DNA of 64,000 nt from NCBI GenBank assembly GCA_963828185.1, contig CAWHDV010000006.1:1-64000 (forward strand), written 5' to 3'. Positions within the stretch are counted from its first letter, which is position 1. Every line of letters starts with the position of its first letter. Below the pieces are notes generated by a model that searched no databases, had not been told where the DNA came from, and was given only the letters and a program-made list of their open reading frames with translations. The DNA is from Rhodoblastus sp963828185. GTDB lineage: Bacteria > Pseudomonadota > Alphaproteobacteria > Rhizobiales > Beijerinckiaceae. Positions 8,124-17,123 of the stretch are shown in pieces. The position numbers and the translations under genes were made by a program.

Positions 8124-9670
8124 ACCAGCAAGGCCGCCCCACACGTTCGGGCTATCTGACGGCGGACGCGCCGGAGACTTTTACCTCCAACCGTGGGCTC
8201 GAAATCGGCGAGGCGCTGATCTTCGAGACCGGCCGCGTGGATTTCACCGGCGTGGATCTCGACGCGCCCGCTCCGTTCAAGCCGCGCCTCGGCGGGCTGG
8301 AGCGCAAGAGCGAGATCGGCCTGCCGGGCCTCAGCGAACCCGAGGCGATGCGCCATTACGTGCGCCTGTCGCAGAAGAATTACGCCATCGATTCAGGGCC
8401 TTATCCGCTCGGCTCTTGCACCATGAAGCATAATCCGCGCCTCAACGAAAAAATGGCGCGGCTGCCGGGCCTTAGCGACATCCATCCGCTGCAGCCGGTC
8501 TCGACCGTGCAGGGCGCGCTGGAGCTGATGCAGCAACTGGCCGACTGGCTTTTGAAACTGACCAACATGACGGCGGTGGCTTTGTCGCCCAAGGCCGGCG
8601 CGCATGGCGAAATGTGCGGCATGATGGCGATCAAGGCGGCAATCGCCGCACGCGGCGAGGCGGCGACGCGCAAGGTCGTGCTGGCGCCGGAATCCGCGCA
8701 TGGCACCAATCCCGCCACCGCCGCCGCACTGGGCTTTTCGGTGCGCGTCGTGCCGGCCGGCCCGGACGGGCTGGTGCATCCCCAGGCGGTGAAGGCGGCG
8801 CTCGGCCCGGACGTCGCCGCGATCATGCTGACCAATCCCAACACCTGCGGGTTGTTCGAACGCGACATTATCGAGATCGCGCGGCTGGTGCATGAGGCGG
8901 GAGCTTATTTCTATTGCGACGGCGCCAATTTCAACGCCATCGTGGGAAAAGTGCGGCCGGGCGATCTCGGCGTCGACGCCATGCACATCAACCTGCACAA
9001 GACCTTTTCGACGCCGCACGGCGGCGGCGGCCCCGGCGCCGGGCCGGTGGTGCTGTCCGAGCGCCTCGCCGCCTTCGCGCCGGTCCCGTTTGTCCGGCGC
9101 GACGGGGAAAAACTGGCGCTGGTCGAGCAGGCCGAGGGAACGCAGGCTTTCGGCCGCATGACGGCCTTCCACGGCCAGATGGGCATGTTCGTGCGCGCGC
9201 TGGCCTACATCCTGTCGCATGGCGCGGACGGATTGGCCAAGGCGTCGGAAGACGCGGTTCTCGCCGCCAATTACCTGCGCGTCGGCCTGTCCGACCTGAT
9301 GTCGGCGCCTTTCGGCGACCGGCCCTGCATGCATGAAGTGCTGTTCGACGACAGCTGGCTCAAGGACACCGGCGTGACCACACTCGATTTCGCCAAGGCG
9401 ATGATCGACGAGGGTTATCACCCCATGACCATCTATTTCCCGCTGGTGGTGCATGGGGCCATGCTGATCGAGCCGACCGAATCGGAATCGCGCGTGTCGC
9501 TCGAGCTTTTGCTGGCCACCATGCGCGATCTCGCCATGCGCGCGCGACGCGGCGAAAAGGAGCGTTTTCTCGGAGCGCCCTATTTTGCGCCAAGGAAGCG
9601 TCTGGACGAGACAGCGGCGGCGAGGAAGCCGGTGCTGCGCTGGAAGCCGCCGGAGCCGATCGCGGAGTGA
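8120..9670 (+). CDS. gcvPB: glycine dehydrogenase (decarboxylating) subunit 2
   Basis: The 516-residue C-terminal half of the split P protein, carrying the pyridoxal phosphate site: the lysine of NLHKTFSTPHGGGGPG near residue 295. Other family hallmarks are YPLGSCTMKHNPR, ALSPKAGAHGE and the closing YHPMTIYFPLVV. It forms the alpha2beta2 P protein with GcvPA. gcvT and gcvH are not in the window, so the T and H proteins are encoded elsewhere. The start overlaps the gcvPA stop (ATGA). Confidence 0.96.
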   Translation: MNQQGRPTRSGYLTADAPETFTSNRGLEIGEALIFETGRVDFTGVDLDAPAPFKPRLGGLERKSEIGLPGLSEPEAMRHYVRLSQKNYAIDSGPYPLGSCTMKHNPRLNEKMARLPGLSDIHPLQPVSTVQGALELMQQLADWLLKLTNMTAVALSPKAGAHGEMCGMMAIKAAIAARGEAATRKVVLAPESAHGTNPATAAALGFSVRVVPAGPDGLVHPQAVKAALGPDVAAIMLTNPNTCGLFERDIIEIARLVHEAGAYFYCDGANFNAIVGKVRPGDLGVDAMHINLHKTFSTPHGGGGPGAGPVVLSERLAAFAPVPFVRRDGEKLALVEQAEGTQAFGRMTAFHGQMGMFVRALAYILSHGADGLAKASEDAVLAANYLRVGLSDLMSAPFGDRPCMHEVLFDDSWLKDTGVTTLDFAKAMIDEGYHPMTIYFPLVVHGAMLIEPTESESRVSLELLLATMRDLAMRARRGEKERFLGAPYFAPRKRLDETAAARKPVLRWKPPEPIAE

Positions 9671-9698
9671 GGCGGGCTTTTGTTTCCGCCCTCCCAAG

Positions 9699-9740
9699 CC
9701 GTCATGGCCGGGCTTGTCCGGACAAGCCCGGCCATGACGG
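9699..9740. repeat. 42-bp perfect palindrome, REP-like
   Basis: Two 21-base arms with no spacer: the left arm begins CCGTCATGGCCGGGCTTGTC and the right arm is its exact reverse complement. It lies between gcvPB and smc and would fold in mRNA downstream of gcvPB. The GTCATGGCCGGGCTTGTCC core is a sequence I recognise as a frequent dispersed palindrome in Rhizobiales genomes. No T-run follows, so it is not a classical terminator. Confidence 0.85.
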
Positions 9741-9863
9741 CGGAGCGGTTCCTGCCCCCTCCTCCCGCCCCTTTTCCCCAGCTATTGCGCCGGCCCCGCT
9801 TGATTCCCCGCGCCGCATGGCGCCTTGTTCCTAATTCGGACTGGAGCGCGCGACCGGAAAAAT

Positions 9864-12800
9864 ATGAAATTCGACAAGCTGCGACTGACCGGCTTCAAAA
9901 GTTTCGTGGAGCCGACCGATTTCGCCATCCAGCCCGGGTTGACCGGGGTGGTGGGGCCGAACGGCTGCGGCAAGTCCAATCTCGTCGAAGCCATGCGCTG
10001 GGTCATGGGCGAGAATTCCTACAAGCAGATGCGCGCCTCCGGCATGGACGACGTCATCTTCTCAGGCTCCGGCTCGCGTCCCGCCCGCAACCACGCCGAA
10101 GTGTCGCTGGTGCTCGACAATTCGCGCCGCTCAGCCCCCGCCGCCTTCAACGACGCCGACGTCCTCGAAATCACCCGCCGCATCGAGCGCGAGCAGGGCT
10201 CGTCCTATCGCGTCAACGGCAAGGAAGTGCGCGCGCGCGACGTGCAATTGCTGTTCGCAGACGCCTCGTCGGGCTCGCGTTCGCCGGCCATGGTGCGGCA
10301 GGGCCAGATCGGCGAGATCATCGCGGCGAAGCCGCAGCAGCGCCGCCGCATCCTGGAAGAGGCCGCCGGTATCGGCGGTCTGCATTCGCGCCGCCACGAG
10401 GCCGAATTGCGCCTGAAGGGGGCCGAGGAAAACCTCGTCCGCCTCGAAGACGTCTTGCAGCAGATCGGCGGTCAGGCCGACGGCTTGCGCCGCCAGGCGC
10501 GCCAGGCCGCGCGCTACCGCACGCTCGCCGCCGAAATCCGCCGCCACGAGGCGCTGGTGGCGCTGATCGCCTTCAGCGAGGCGACGCGCGAGGCGGGCGA
10601 GGCGCACAGCCAGTTCGAGGCCAATCTGCTCGATGTCGCCGAGCGCACCCGCCTCCAGGCCGAAACCGCCCGCCTCCAGGCCCTCGCCGCCCACGCCCTG
10701 CCCGGCCTGCGCGAGGCCGAATCGCAGGCCGGCGCCGCTTTGCAACGCATAGTCCTCGCGCGCGAGGCGCTCGACGGCGAAGAAAAGCGCGCCAGCGAGC
10801 GGAAAACCGAGCTTGAACGCCGCATCTCCCAGCTTTCGGCTGATCTGGCGCGCGAACGCGCGCATTACGAAGATTCCGCCGCCGCTCTCGAACGATTGGA
10901 CTCCGAGGACGAGGATCTCGCCGGCGCCGGCGAAAACGAGGCCGATCTCGTCGAAGAGGCCCGCCTCAAATGCGAAGAGGCCGAAGCAAAGCTGAAGCAA
11001 TCGGAAAAGGCGCTCGAGGCGGCGCAGGACGCCTTCGCCAACGCCGAGGCGCAACGCAACGCGCTGGCAGAATTGGCGCGGCGCGAGGAGCAGGCTTTTC
11101 AGCGTTTCCACGGCGAGTTCTCACGCCTGACCGAGGAAATCGCGCAAGCGCGGGAAAACGTCGAAAATGACGTGGAGCTGAGCGAATCGCTGGCCGAGGC
11201 CGAGCGCCTGCTCGAAGCAGCGGCAGGAGCCGAGGAAGAGGCGCTGGCGGCCGAAACCGCTCTCGCCCTGGCGCGCGATGAAGAGACTTTTTTGCGAGGG
11301 CCGCTGGCCGAAGCCGAGCGCAAGGCGCAAAAACTCGAGACCGAGGCCGGCACGCTGCGCAAGCTGCTGCAATCGGCCAGCGAAGGAAAATGGCCGGCGG
11401 TGCTCGACAGCATCGTCGTCGCCAAGGGTTTTGAGGCGGCCCTTGGAGCGGCCTTGGGCGAAGACCTCGACGCCCCCGACGACGAAAACGCGCCCGCGCA
11501 CTGGGCCGTCACCCAGAGTGGCGGCGATCCCGCCTTGCCCGCGGGCGCGACGCCTCTGGCCGACCGGGTCTCCGCGCCGCCCGCGCTTTACCGCCGCCTC
11601 GCCCAGATCGGCCTCGTTCCCCGCACGCTTGGTCCGACGTTACGCCAGCACCTGAAAGCCGGGCAACGCCTCGTGTCGATCGAGGGCGACCTCTGGCGCT
11701 GGGACGGTTTTACCCAGGCGGCGGAAGCGCCGACCCCCGCCGCGCGCCGCCTGGCGGAAAGGAACCGGCTCGGCGACATCGAGATCGAGGCCGAGGAGGC
11801 CCGCGCCGCCGTTGAAATCATGGAGCAGAAGGCCGAAGCGACGCAGGCGGCGGTGATCGCGGCGGTCGAGGCCGACCAGCGCGCCCGGCAGGCGACGCGG
11901 CTGACCCAGAAAGCGCTTGTCGACGCGCGCGAGGCCGCCGGCGCCGCCGAACGGCGGCAGGCGCAGTTTTTGGCCCGCGTCAGTAGCCTGCAGGACGCGC
12001 ACAAGCGGGCGGAAGAGCTGCGCGACGAGGCGCAGGAAAGGCTCGGCGAGGCGCGCGAGGCGCTGGAAGACGTCGCCGAACCGGCGACCCTGCTCGGCGA
12101 GCGCGACGTCGCCCGCTCCGCCAACGCCATCGACCGCGCGGAAGCAGCCGAAGCCCGCGCCGCCCTGCAAGCTTTTTCACGAGACGCCGAGTCTCGGCTC
12201 CGACGGCGAGAGGCGATCGGCCGCGAAAAAAAATCCTGGCTCGACCGCCGCGCCCGTTCGCAGATCCAGACCGAGGAAGTCGAGGAGCGTCTCAACGAAG
12301 CGCAGGAGGAAATCACCCGCCTCGTTGACGCGCCGGACGAGTTTTTGCTGCAAAAGCGCGCCTTGACGCAGAAAATCGAAGAGGCCGAAAACGCGAAAAA
12401 GGCCGCGTCCGACGCGCGCGCCATCGCCGAAACCGAACTGGCGGAATCCGACCGCGCCGCGCGGGCCGCGCTGGAAGCGATGAGCGTCGCGCGAGAATTG
12501 CGCGGGCGCCTCGAGGCGCAGGCGGAAGCGGCCAAGGCGCGGCTCGCCTTTCTAGTGCGCGACATCGCCCAGGAATTGCAATGCCAGCCGCAGGGCTTGC
12601 CGGCGCTGGCCGGGATCGAGGACGGCGCGACCTTGCCGGCGATGGACCACATTTCGTCGCGCCTCACCAGCCTCAAGCAGGACCGCGAGCGGCTCGGCGG
12701 CGTCAATCTGCGCGCCGAGGAGGAGCTGGAGACGATCGAGGCCGAACATGGCCGGCTCATCGCCGAACGCGACGATCTCGGCGAGGCGATCCGCAAATTG

Positions 12801-13319
12801 CGCGCCGCCATCGGCAGCCTCAACAAGGAAGGGCGCGAGCGCCTGCTCGCGGCTTTTACGCGGGTGGACGCGCATTTCCGCGAATTGTTCGTGCTGCTGT
12901 TCGGCGGCGGCGCGGCGGAACTGCAACTGGTCGAATCCGATGATCCGCTCGAAGCGGGGCTGGAGATTCTGGCGAAGCCGCCGGGCAAAAAGCCGACGAC
13001 CATGACGCTGCTTTCCGGCGGCGAGCAGGCGCTGACCGCCATGTCGCTGATTTTCGCGGTGTTCTTGACCAATCCCTCGCCGATCTGCGTGCTCGACGAA
13101 GTGGACGCGCCGCTCGACGATTCCAATGTCGAGCGTTTCTGCGACCTGCTCGACGACATGCGCAACAAGACCGACACGCGCTTCATCGCCATCACCCACA
13201 ATCCCATCACCATGGCGCGGATGGACCGGCTGTTCGGCGTCACCCAGTCCGAACGCGGCGTGTCGCAACTGGTGTCGGTGGAGCTGGAGCAGGCGGAACG
13301 GCTGCTGGAGGCGAGCTGA
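9864..13319 (+). CDS. smc: chromosome segregation ATPase SMC
   Basis: A 1151-residue structural-maintenance-of-chromosomes protein, the usual length. It has an N-terminal Walker A (GPNGCGKSN, about residue 33), a long charged coiled coil, a hinge around residues 500-650, a second coiled coil, then the ABC signature LSGGEQALTA and Walker B ICVLDEVDAPLDD near residues 1050-1080. It condenses and segregates the chromosome with ScpA and ScpB, which are not in the window. The start ATG opens MKFDKLRLTGFKSF, the conserved N-terminus; an in-frame ATG 13 codons upstream is less likely. Confidence 0.96.
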   Translation: MKFDKLRLTGFKSFVEPTDFAIQPGLTGVVGPNGCGKSNLVEAMRWVMGENSYKQMRASGMDDVIFSGSGSRPARNHAEVSLVLDNSRRSAPAAFNDADVLEITRRIEREQGSSYRVNGKEVRARDVQLLFADASSGSRSPAMVRQGQIGEIIAAKPQQRRRILEEAAGIGGLHSRRHEAELRLKGAEENLVRLEDVLQQIGGQADGLRRQARQAARYRTLAAEIRRHEALVALIAFSEATREAGEAHSQFEANLLDVAERTRLQAETARLQALAAHALPGLREAESQAGAALQRIVLAREALDGEEKRASERKTELERRISQLSADLARERAHYEDSAAALERLDSEDEDLAGAGENEADLVEEARLKCEEAEAKLKQSEKALEAAQDAFANAEAQRNALAELARREEQAFQRFHGEFSRLTEEIAQARENVENDVELSESLAEAERLLEAAAGAEEEALAAETALALARDEETFLRGPLAEAERKAQKLETEAGTLRKLLQSASEGKWPAVLDSIVVAKGFEAALGAALGEDLDAPDDENAPAHWAVTQSGGDPALPAGATPLADRVSAPPALYRRLAQIGLVPRTLGPTLRQHLKAGQRLVSIEGDLWRWDGFTQAAEAPTPAARRLAERNRLGDIEIEAEEARAAVEIMEQKAEATQAAVIAAVEADQRARQATRLTQKALVDAREAAGAAERRQAQFLARVSSLQDAHKRAEELRDEAQERLGEAREALEDVAEPATLLGERDVARSANAIDRAEAAEARAALQAFSRDAESRLRRREAIGREKKSWLDRRARSQIQTEEVEERLNEAQEEITRLVDAPDEFLLQKRALTQKIEEAENAKKAASDARAIAETELAESDRAARAALEAMSVARELRGRLEAQAEAAKARLAFLVRDIAQELQCQPQGLPALAGIEDGATLPAMDHISSRLTSLKQDRERLGGVNLRAEEELETIEAEHGRLIAERDDLGEAIRKLRAAIGSLNKEGRERLLAAFTRVDAHFRELFVLLFGGGAAELQLVESDDPLEAGLEILAKPPGKKPTTMTLLSGGEQALTAMSLIFAVFLTNPSPICVLDEVDAPLDDSNVERFCDLLDDMRNKTDTRFIAITHNPITMARMDRLFGVTQSERGVSQLVSVELEQAERLLEAS

Positions 13320-13335
13320 GGCCTTTCCCGAAGCT

Positions 13336-13395
13336 GTCATTGCGAGCGGAGCGCGAACCGCGAGCCGTGGATTGCTTCGCTCCGCTCGCAATGAC
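13336..13395. repeat. dispersed inverted-repeat element after smc
   Basis: Perfect 18-base arms GTCATTGCGAGCGGAGCG (13336-13353) and its reverse complement (13378-13395) around a 24-base centre containing ATTGCTT. The TCATTGCGAGCG...AGCGAAGCAATCC pattern is a dispersed repeat seen in many alphaproteobacteria. It sits between the convergent smc and TMEM175-type genes. Confidence 0.8.
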
Positions 13396-13421
13396 GGCGT
13401 TTTCCGCTCAGGTCAGGAGAG

Positions 13422-14000
13422 TTATTTTCCGTCCATTTCCCGCTCAATGCGCCGGTCTGGAATCAGCCACATTCCGGCCACCAGCACATAAAATGCGCCG
13501 CCGATCCAGGGGCTCAGAAACGCTCCCCCAATGCCGGTTACATAGAGCACGATCGAGATCTTGCCCTTGATATTGCCGCCGATGGCGCGATGCAGCAGGG
13601 TCTCGGCCCCCTGCGCCTTTAACAGGACCGCGACCAGCGCGGCATAGGCGCAAGCCGACGCCAGCAGCACGCAGCCATAAAGCGCCACCGGCATTCTGGC
13701 GAAATGCGTCCCGCTCGCCCAGGCGCTGGCGAAGGGCAGGAACGACAGGAAGAACAGCAGACCAACATTGGCCCAGAGCACCGCGCCATTGACCTTTTCC
13801 ACCGCGTAAAACAAGTGATGGTGGTTGTTCCAGTAGATCGCGACGTAGAGAAAGCTCAGCACATAGGCGAGGAAGGTCGGCCAGACCTGCGCGAGGTCGG
13901 CGATATCAGCGCCTTGGGGCGCCTTCAGATCCAGCACCATGATGGTGATGATGATGGCCAGCACGCCGTCGGAAAAGGCCTTGATCCGTTCGCTCGACAC
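13422..14000 (-). CDS. TMEM175-family (DUF1211) ion channel protein
   Basis: A 192-residue integral membrane protein. The first helix carries the family signature RIKAFSDGVLAIIITI (FSD motif), and five further hydrophobic segments follow. TMEM175 proteins form potassium-permeable channels; bacterial members have six helices per subunit. The GTG at 14000 (VSSERIKAF) is chosen as it places the FSD helix at the usual distance from the N-terminus; a TTG at 14030 would add ten residues. The gene is monocistronic and diverges from the ATP synthase operon. Confidence 0.85.
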   Translation of the reverse strand: MSSERIKAFSDGVLAIIITIMVLDLKAPQGADIADLAQVWPTFLAYVLSFLYVAIYWNNHHHLFYAVEKVNGAVLWANVGLLFFLSFLPFASAWASGTHFARMPVALYGCVLLASACAYAALVAVLLKAQGAETLLHRAIGGNIKGKISIVLYVTGIGGAFLSPWIGGAFYVLVAGMWLIPDRRIEREMDGK

Positions 14001-14401
14001 ATGCGCCCCCAAGCTTCGCGAAAAAGGCAAGACTAGTTCATTCCGTGGCTTGCCGAAAACCGCGCTTTTCGCGCGGGGACGATGGCCGGGCGCGGCAAAA
14101 GGTCTCCGACCTTTGGAGCGGGGGCCGAATAAATAGATTTAATCGTTGTTTTTCAACACGTTATTGCTGTCACAGAAAAGCCGCGCTTGTCTTGACAGCG
14201 GTTGATCGCGACAATATGGTGCGCGCGGTTCAAGAAGGGCGGGATGTCCCGGGCATTCTCCAGAATGCCCTGAGCATCCTGGGTACCGGTTCCTCATCGG
14301 GCCTCGTCCGGACGACCTCCTGCATGTGCCGCGGCTGCGATGAGCTGGAGCGGCGCCGGCTCCCAAACAGCGCCGGCGGCGAACTCGTTTGGAGACGGGC
14401 G
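14001..14401. other. intergenic with ATP synthase promoter and long leader
   Basis: No gene is seen. It holds the divergent upstream regions of the channel gene and of atpI, including an AT-rich segment (about 14130-14180), a strong promoter at 14192-14220 and a leader of about 175 bases with a GGGCATTCT/AGAATGCCC hairpin at 14251-14270. Confidence 0.5.
14192..14220 (+). promoter_or_regulatory. sigma70-type promoter of the atp operon
   Basis: TTGACA (14192-14197), a 17-base spacer and TATGGT (14215-14220). The -35 is perfect and the spacing ideal. Transcription would start near 14227, giving a leader of about 175 bases before atpI. Confidence 0.6.
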
Positions 14402-14755
14402 ATGCAGGATGGTCCAGATGATGCGGATGAACTGAAGGCGCGCCTCGCCAGGTTGACGAGCGAACTTCAGGCCCAGCGCGAAGCCGGCAAAGCGGCGGAG
14501 CGCAAGGCGGAAGCCGACCTGACCGACAAGGGCCTCGGGCAGGCGATGAGCCTCGGCTTTCGCGTGCTGTCCGAATTCGTGGCCGCCATTTTCATCGGCG
14601 CGCTGATCGGTTGGCGCGCGGATGTGTGGCTCGGCACGAGCCCGTTGTTCCTGATCCTGTTCCTGGGATTGGGAGTCGCGGCGGGCTTCTGGACTGTCTA
14701 TCGCCTCGCGGTTCCGCCGCCGGGGCCGCGCGGCGGCGAAAAGCCGCCGCAGTGA
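14402..14755 (+). CDS. atpI: F0F1 ATP synthase assembly protein AtpI
   Basis: A 117-residue protein with a charged N-terminal helix (about residues 8-45) and two membrane helices (about 58-75 and 82-100). AtpI aids assembly of the c-ring and is the first gene of alphaproteobacterial F0 operons, as here. GGAG seven bases upstream supports the ATG. A longer in-frame reading to 14045 would run through the promoter and is rejected. Confidence 0.88.
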   Translation: MQDGPDDADELKARLARLTSELQAQREAGKAAERKAEADLTDKGLGQAMSLGFRVLSEFVAAIFIGALIGWRADVWLGTSPLFLILFLGLGVAAGFWTVYRLAVPPPGPRGGEKPPQ

Positions 14756-14802
14756 AAACGTTTTGATTGGCGGGACCTCCCGCGAGAGATGAAGGGCAGA
14801 AC

Positions 14803-15567
14803 ATGTCGGAAGCTGGTCCCGCGATTGATCCGATCCACCAATTCCACATCAACGTGCTGGCGCCCCTGCATATTGGCGGCGTCGACGCCTCCTTCACCAA
14901 CGCCTCGCTGTTCATGGTGCTCATCCTTGCGGCCGTGAGCTTCCTGATGATCGCCGGCACGGCCGGCAGCCATATCGTCCCCACCCGCCTGCAGACGGCG
15001 GCGGAACTGTCCTACGAATTCGTGGCCAGCATGGTGCGCCAGACCGCGGGCGAAGCCGGCATGCGCTTCTTTCCCTTCGTGTTCTCGGTCTTCATGTTCG
15101 TCGTCGTGTCGAACGTGATCGGCCTCATTCCCTTCACCTTCACGGTCACCAGCCAGATCATCGTCACCTTCGCCTTCGCGGCCTTCATCATCCTGCTGGT
15201 CATCGTCTATGGCGTCTACAAGCATGGCGCGCATTTCCTGAACCTGTTCGTTCCCTCGGGCGTGCATTGGGCGCTGCTGCCGTTCATCGTGCTGATGGAG
15301 ATCATCTCTTTCTCGGCGCGGCCGGTCACGCTGGCGTTTCGTCTCTTCGGCAACATGCTGGCGGGCCACATCACGCTGAAGATCTTCGGCGGCTTCATCG
15401 TCATGCTGTTTGGCGCCGGCGCCGCCTATGCCCTGCTCACGCCGCTGCCCTTCATCGGCATCATCCTGCTGACCGCCTTCGAACTGCTGGTCGCTGTCCT
15501 TCAGGCGTATGTTTTCGCCATCCTCACTTGCGTCTATCTCAACGACGCAATTCACCCGGGCCACTGA
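14803..15567 (+). CDS. atpB: F0F1 ATP synthase subunit a
   Basis: A 254-residue membrane subunit that forms the proton half-channels facing the c-ring. The essential arginine lies in the helix SARPVTLAFRLFGNMLAGH, and other family segments are FHINVLAPL and AFELLVAVLQAYVFAILTCVYLNDA at the C-terminus. The start is the ATG of MSEAGPAIDP, after AAGGGCAGAAC. It is second in the atpI-B-E-F'-F operon. Confidence 0.95.
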   Translation: MSEAGPAIDPIHQFHINVLAPLHIGGVDASFTNASLFMVLILAAVSFLMIAGTAGSHIVPTRLQTAAELSYEFVASMVRQTAGEAGMRFFPFVFSVFMFVVVSNVIGLIPFTFTVTSQIIVTFAFAAFIILLVIVYGVYKHGAHFLNLFVPSGVHWALLPFIVLMEIISFSARPVTLAFRLFGNMLAGHITLKIFGGFIVMLFGAGAAYALLTPLPFIGIILLTAFELLVAVLQAYVFAILTCVYLNDAIHPGH

Positions 15568-15619
15568 TAAATCTCATCCAACAACAAAAAGTCGCCCTTA
15601 AAAAATCGAATGGAGTTTC

Positions 15620-15850
15620 ATGATGGATCCTGTTGCAGCTAAATACGTCGGCGCCGGTCTCGCCGCGATCGGCATGGGCGCCGCCGCCATCGGCGTCGGC
15701 ACCATTTTCGGTAACTTCCTCTCCGGCGCGCTGCGCAATCCGTCGGCCGCCGACAGCCAGTTCGGCCGCGCCTTCATCGGCGCCGCGCTCTCCGAAGGTC
15801 TCGGCATCTTCGCCTTCCTCGTGGCGATCATCCTGCTCTTCGTGAAGTGA
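15620..15850 (+). CDS. atpE: F0F1 ATP synthase subunit c
   Basis: A 76-residue helical hairpin that forms the rotor ring. The polar loop RNPSA joins the two glycine/alanine-rich helices, and the ion-binding glutamate lies in ALSEGLGIFAF. No extra sodium-binding residues are apparent, so proton coupling is expected. GGAG precedes two adjacent ATG codons; either may serve. A strong hairpin follows immediately. Confidence 0.95.
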   Translation: MMDPVAAKYVGAGLAAIGMGAAAIGVGTIFGNFLSGALRNPSAADSQFGRAFIGAALSEGLGIFAFLVAIILLFVK

Positions 15851-15857
15851 CTTTTCA

Positions 15858-15887
15858 CGCCGGCGGCTGTTTCGACAGCCGCCGGCG
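15858..15887 (+). promoter_or_regulatory. intercistronic hairpin between atpE and atpF'
   Basis: A perfect 13-base-pair GC-rich stem (CGCCGGCGGCTGT with its complement) closed by a TTCG tetraloop, eight bases after the atpE stop, followed by CGTTTTC. It could protect atpE mRNA or partly terminate transcription, raising c-subunit yield over b and b'. Confidence 0.7.
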
Positions 15888-15915
15888 CGTTTTCCCACAA
15901 AACTAGGATCGACCC

Positions 15916-16470
15916 ATGGCTCAAGACGTTCAGGAGCTCCACGCCGGAACCGTAGTTCCCGGCGGTCCCGCTCACGAAGGCGGCAACTTCCCGCCCTTCG
16001 ACCCGGCCCCTTTCGCGTCGGAGCTCGTCTGGCTGGCGATCACTTTCGGCGCGCTCTACGCCCTGATGTCCAAGGTCGCGCTGCCGCGCGTCACCGGCAT
16101 CCTGGCCTCGCGCAAGGACAAGATCGATTCCGACCTCGCCGCCGCCAGCAAGGCGCAGGACGAGGCCGCCGCGGCCGCCGCCGCGCATGAAAAAACCCTG
16201 GCCGAGGCCAAGTCCAAGGCGCAGGCGATGGGCCAGTCGGCCCATGCCGACATGGCCGCCCAGGCCGACGCCCGCCGCGCCGGGCTCGAAGCCGATCTCA
16301 ACGCCAAGCTCGCCACCGCCGAGACGCAGATCGCCGCGACCAAGACCGCCGCCATGGCCAATGTCGACAGCATCGCCGCCGACGCCGCCCACGCCATCCT
16401 GCAGCACATCACCGGCCAGCCGGCCGACCCCGCAACCGTCGCCGCCGCCGTCGCGGCGCTGAAAGCCTGA
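15916..16470 (+). CDS. atpF': F0F1 ATP synthase subunit b' (peripheral stalk)
   Basis: A 184-residue b-type subunit with an N-terminal membrane helix (about residues 33-55) and a long alanine-rich, charged helix. In alphaproteobacteria the stalk is a b/b' heterodimer. This copy has a 30-residue hydrophilic extension ahead of the membrane segment, typical of b'. It lies between atpE and atpF. Confidence 0.9.
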   Translation: MAQDVQELHAGTVVPGGPAHEGGNFPPFDPAPFASELVWLAITFGALYALMSKVALPRVTGILASRKDKIDSDLAAASKAQDEAAAAAAAHEKTLAEAKSKAQAMGQSAHADMAAQADARRAGLEADLNAKLATAETQIAATKTAAMANVDSIAADAAHAILQHITGQPADPATVAAAVAALKA

Positions 16471-16483
16471 AGGAGCGCGAAAG

Positions 16484-16963
16484 ATGGACGCAGAATTTTT
16501 CGTCGCCTTCGGCTTTGTCGTGTTCGTGATCGGACTCGGCTATCTCGGCGTGCACGGCAAGATCGCCGACGCGCTCGACGACCGCATCGAAAAGATCAAG
16601 GACGAACTGGCCGAGGCCTCGCGCCTGCGCGCCGAAGCCCAGGCTCTCATGCAGAGCTTCGCCGCCAAGACGGCGGAAGCGGAAGCCCAGGCCGCCAGCA
16701 TCGTCGCCCAGGCCAAGGCGGAAGCCGAGGCCATGGCCAAGGAGACGCAGCAGCGGCTTGAGGAATATGTCGCTCGCCGCACCAGGCAGGCGCAGGACAA
16801 GATCGCCCAGGCCGAGGCCCAGGCCACCGCCGACGTGCGCTCGGCGGCCGCCGACGCCGCGGTCAAGGCCGCCGAATCCGTGCTGAAGACCAGCGCCGCC
16901 GGCGCCGGCGGCGAGGGTTTTGTCGAGCAGGGCATCGCCAGCATCAAGACGCTGATGAACTGA
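16484..16963 (+). CDS. atpF: F0F1 ATP synthase subunit b
   Basis: A 159-residue stalk subunit with an N-terminal membrane helix (FFVAFGFVVFVIGLGYLG) and a charged alpha helix. It pairs with b' and anchors F1 to F0. AAGGAG supports the ATG. It is the last gene of the operon and is followed by a terminator at 17029-17060. The F1 genes are not in the window, in line with the separate F0 and F1 operons of this class. Confidence 0.92.
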   Translation: MDAEFFVAFGFVVFVIGLGYLGVHGKIADALDDRIEKIKDELAEASRLRAEAQALMQSFAAKTAEAEAQAASIVAQAKAEAEAMAKETQQRLEEYVARRTRQAQDKIAQAEAQATADVRSAAADAAVKAAESVLKTSAAGAGGEGFVEQGIASIKTLMN

Positions 16964-17028
16964 GGGCTGTTTTCCTCTTCTACAGACTTCGCGAACCGGG
17001 GCTTGCCCCCTGCACTATCATCTAGAAG

Positions 17029-17060
17029 GGTCACGGTGACGCGCGCCGTGGCCTTTTTTA
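17029..17060 (+). terminator. rho-independent terminator of the atp operon
   Basis: GGTCACGG pairs with CCGTGGCC (one G.T pair) around a nine-base loop and is followed by TTTTTTA. Confidence 0.65.
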
Positions 17061-17123
17061 TTGGCGCCCTTCGGCGAATAGCGCGTTAAGCCTATCAGCC
17101 CGACAATGATCAAAAATCGCCGG

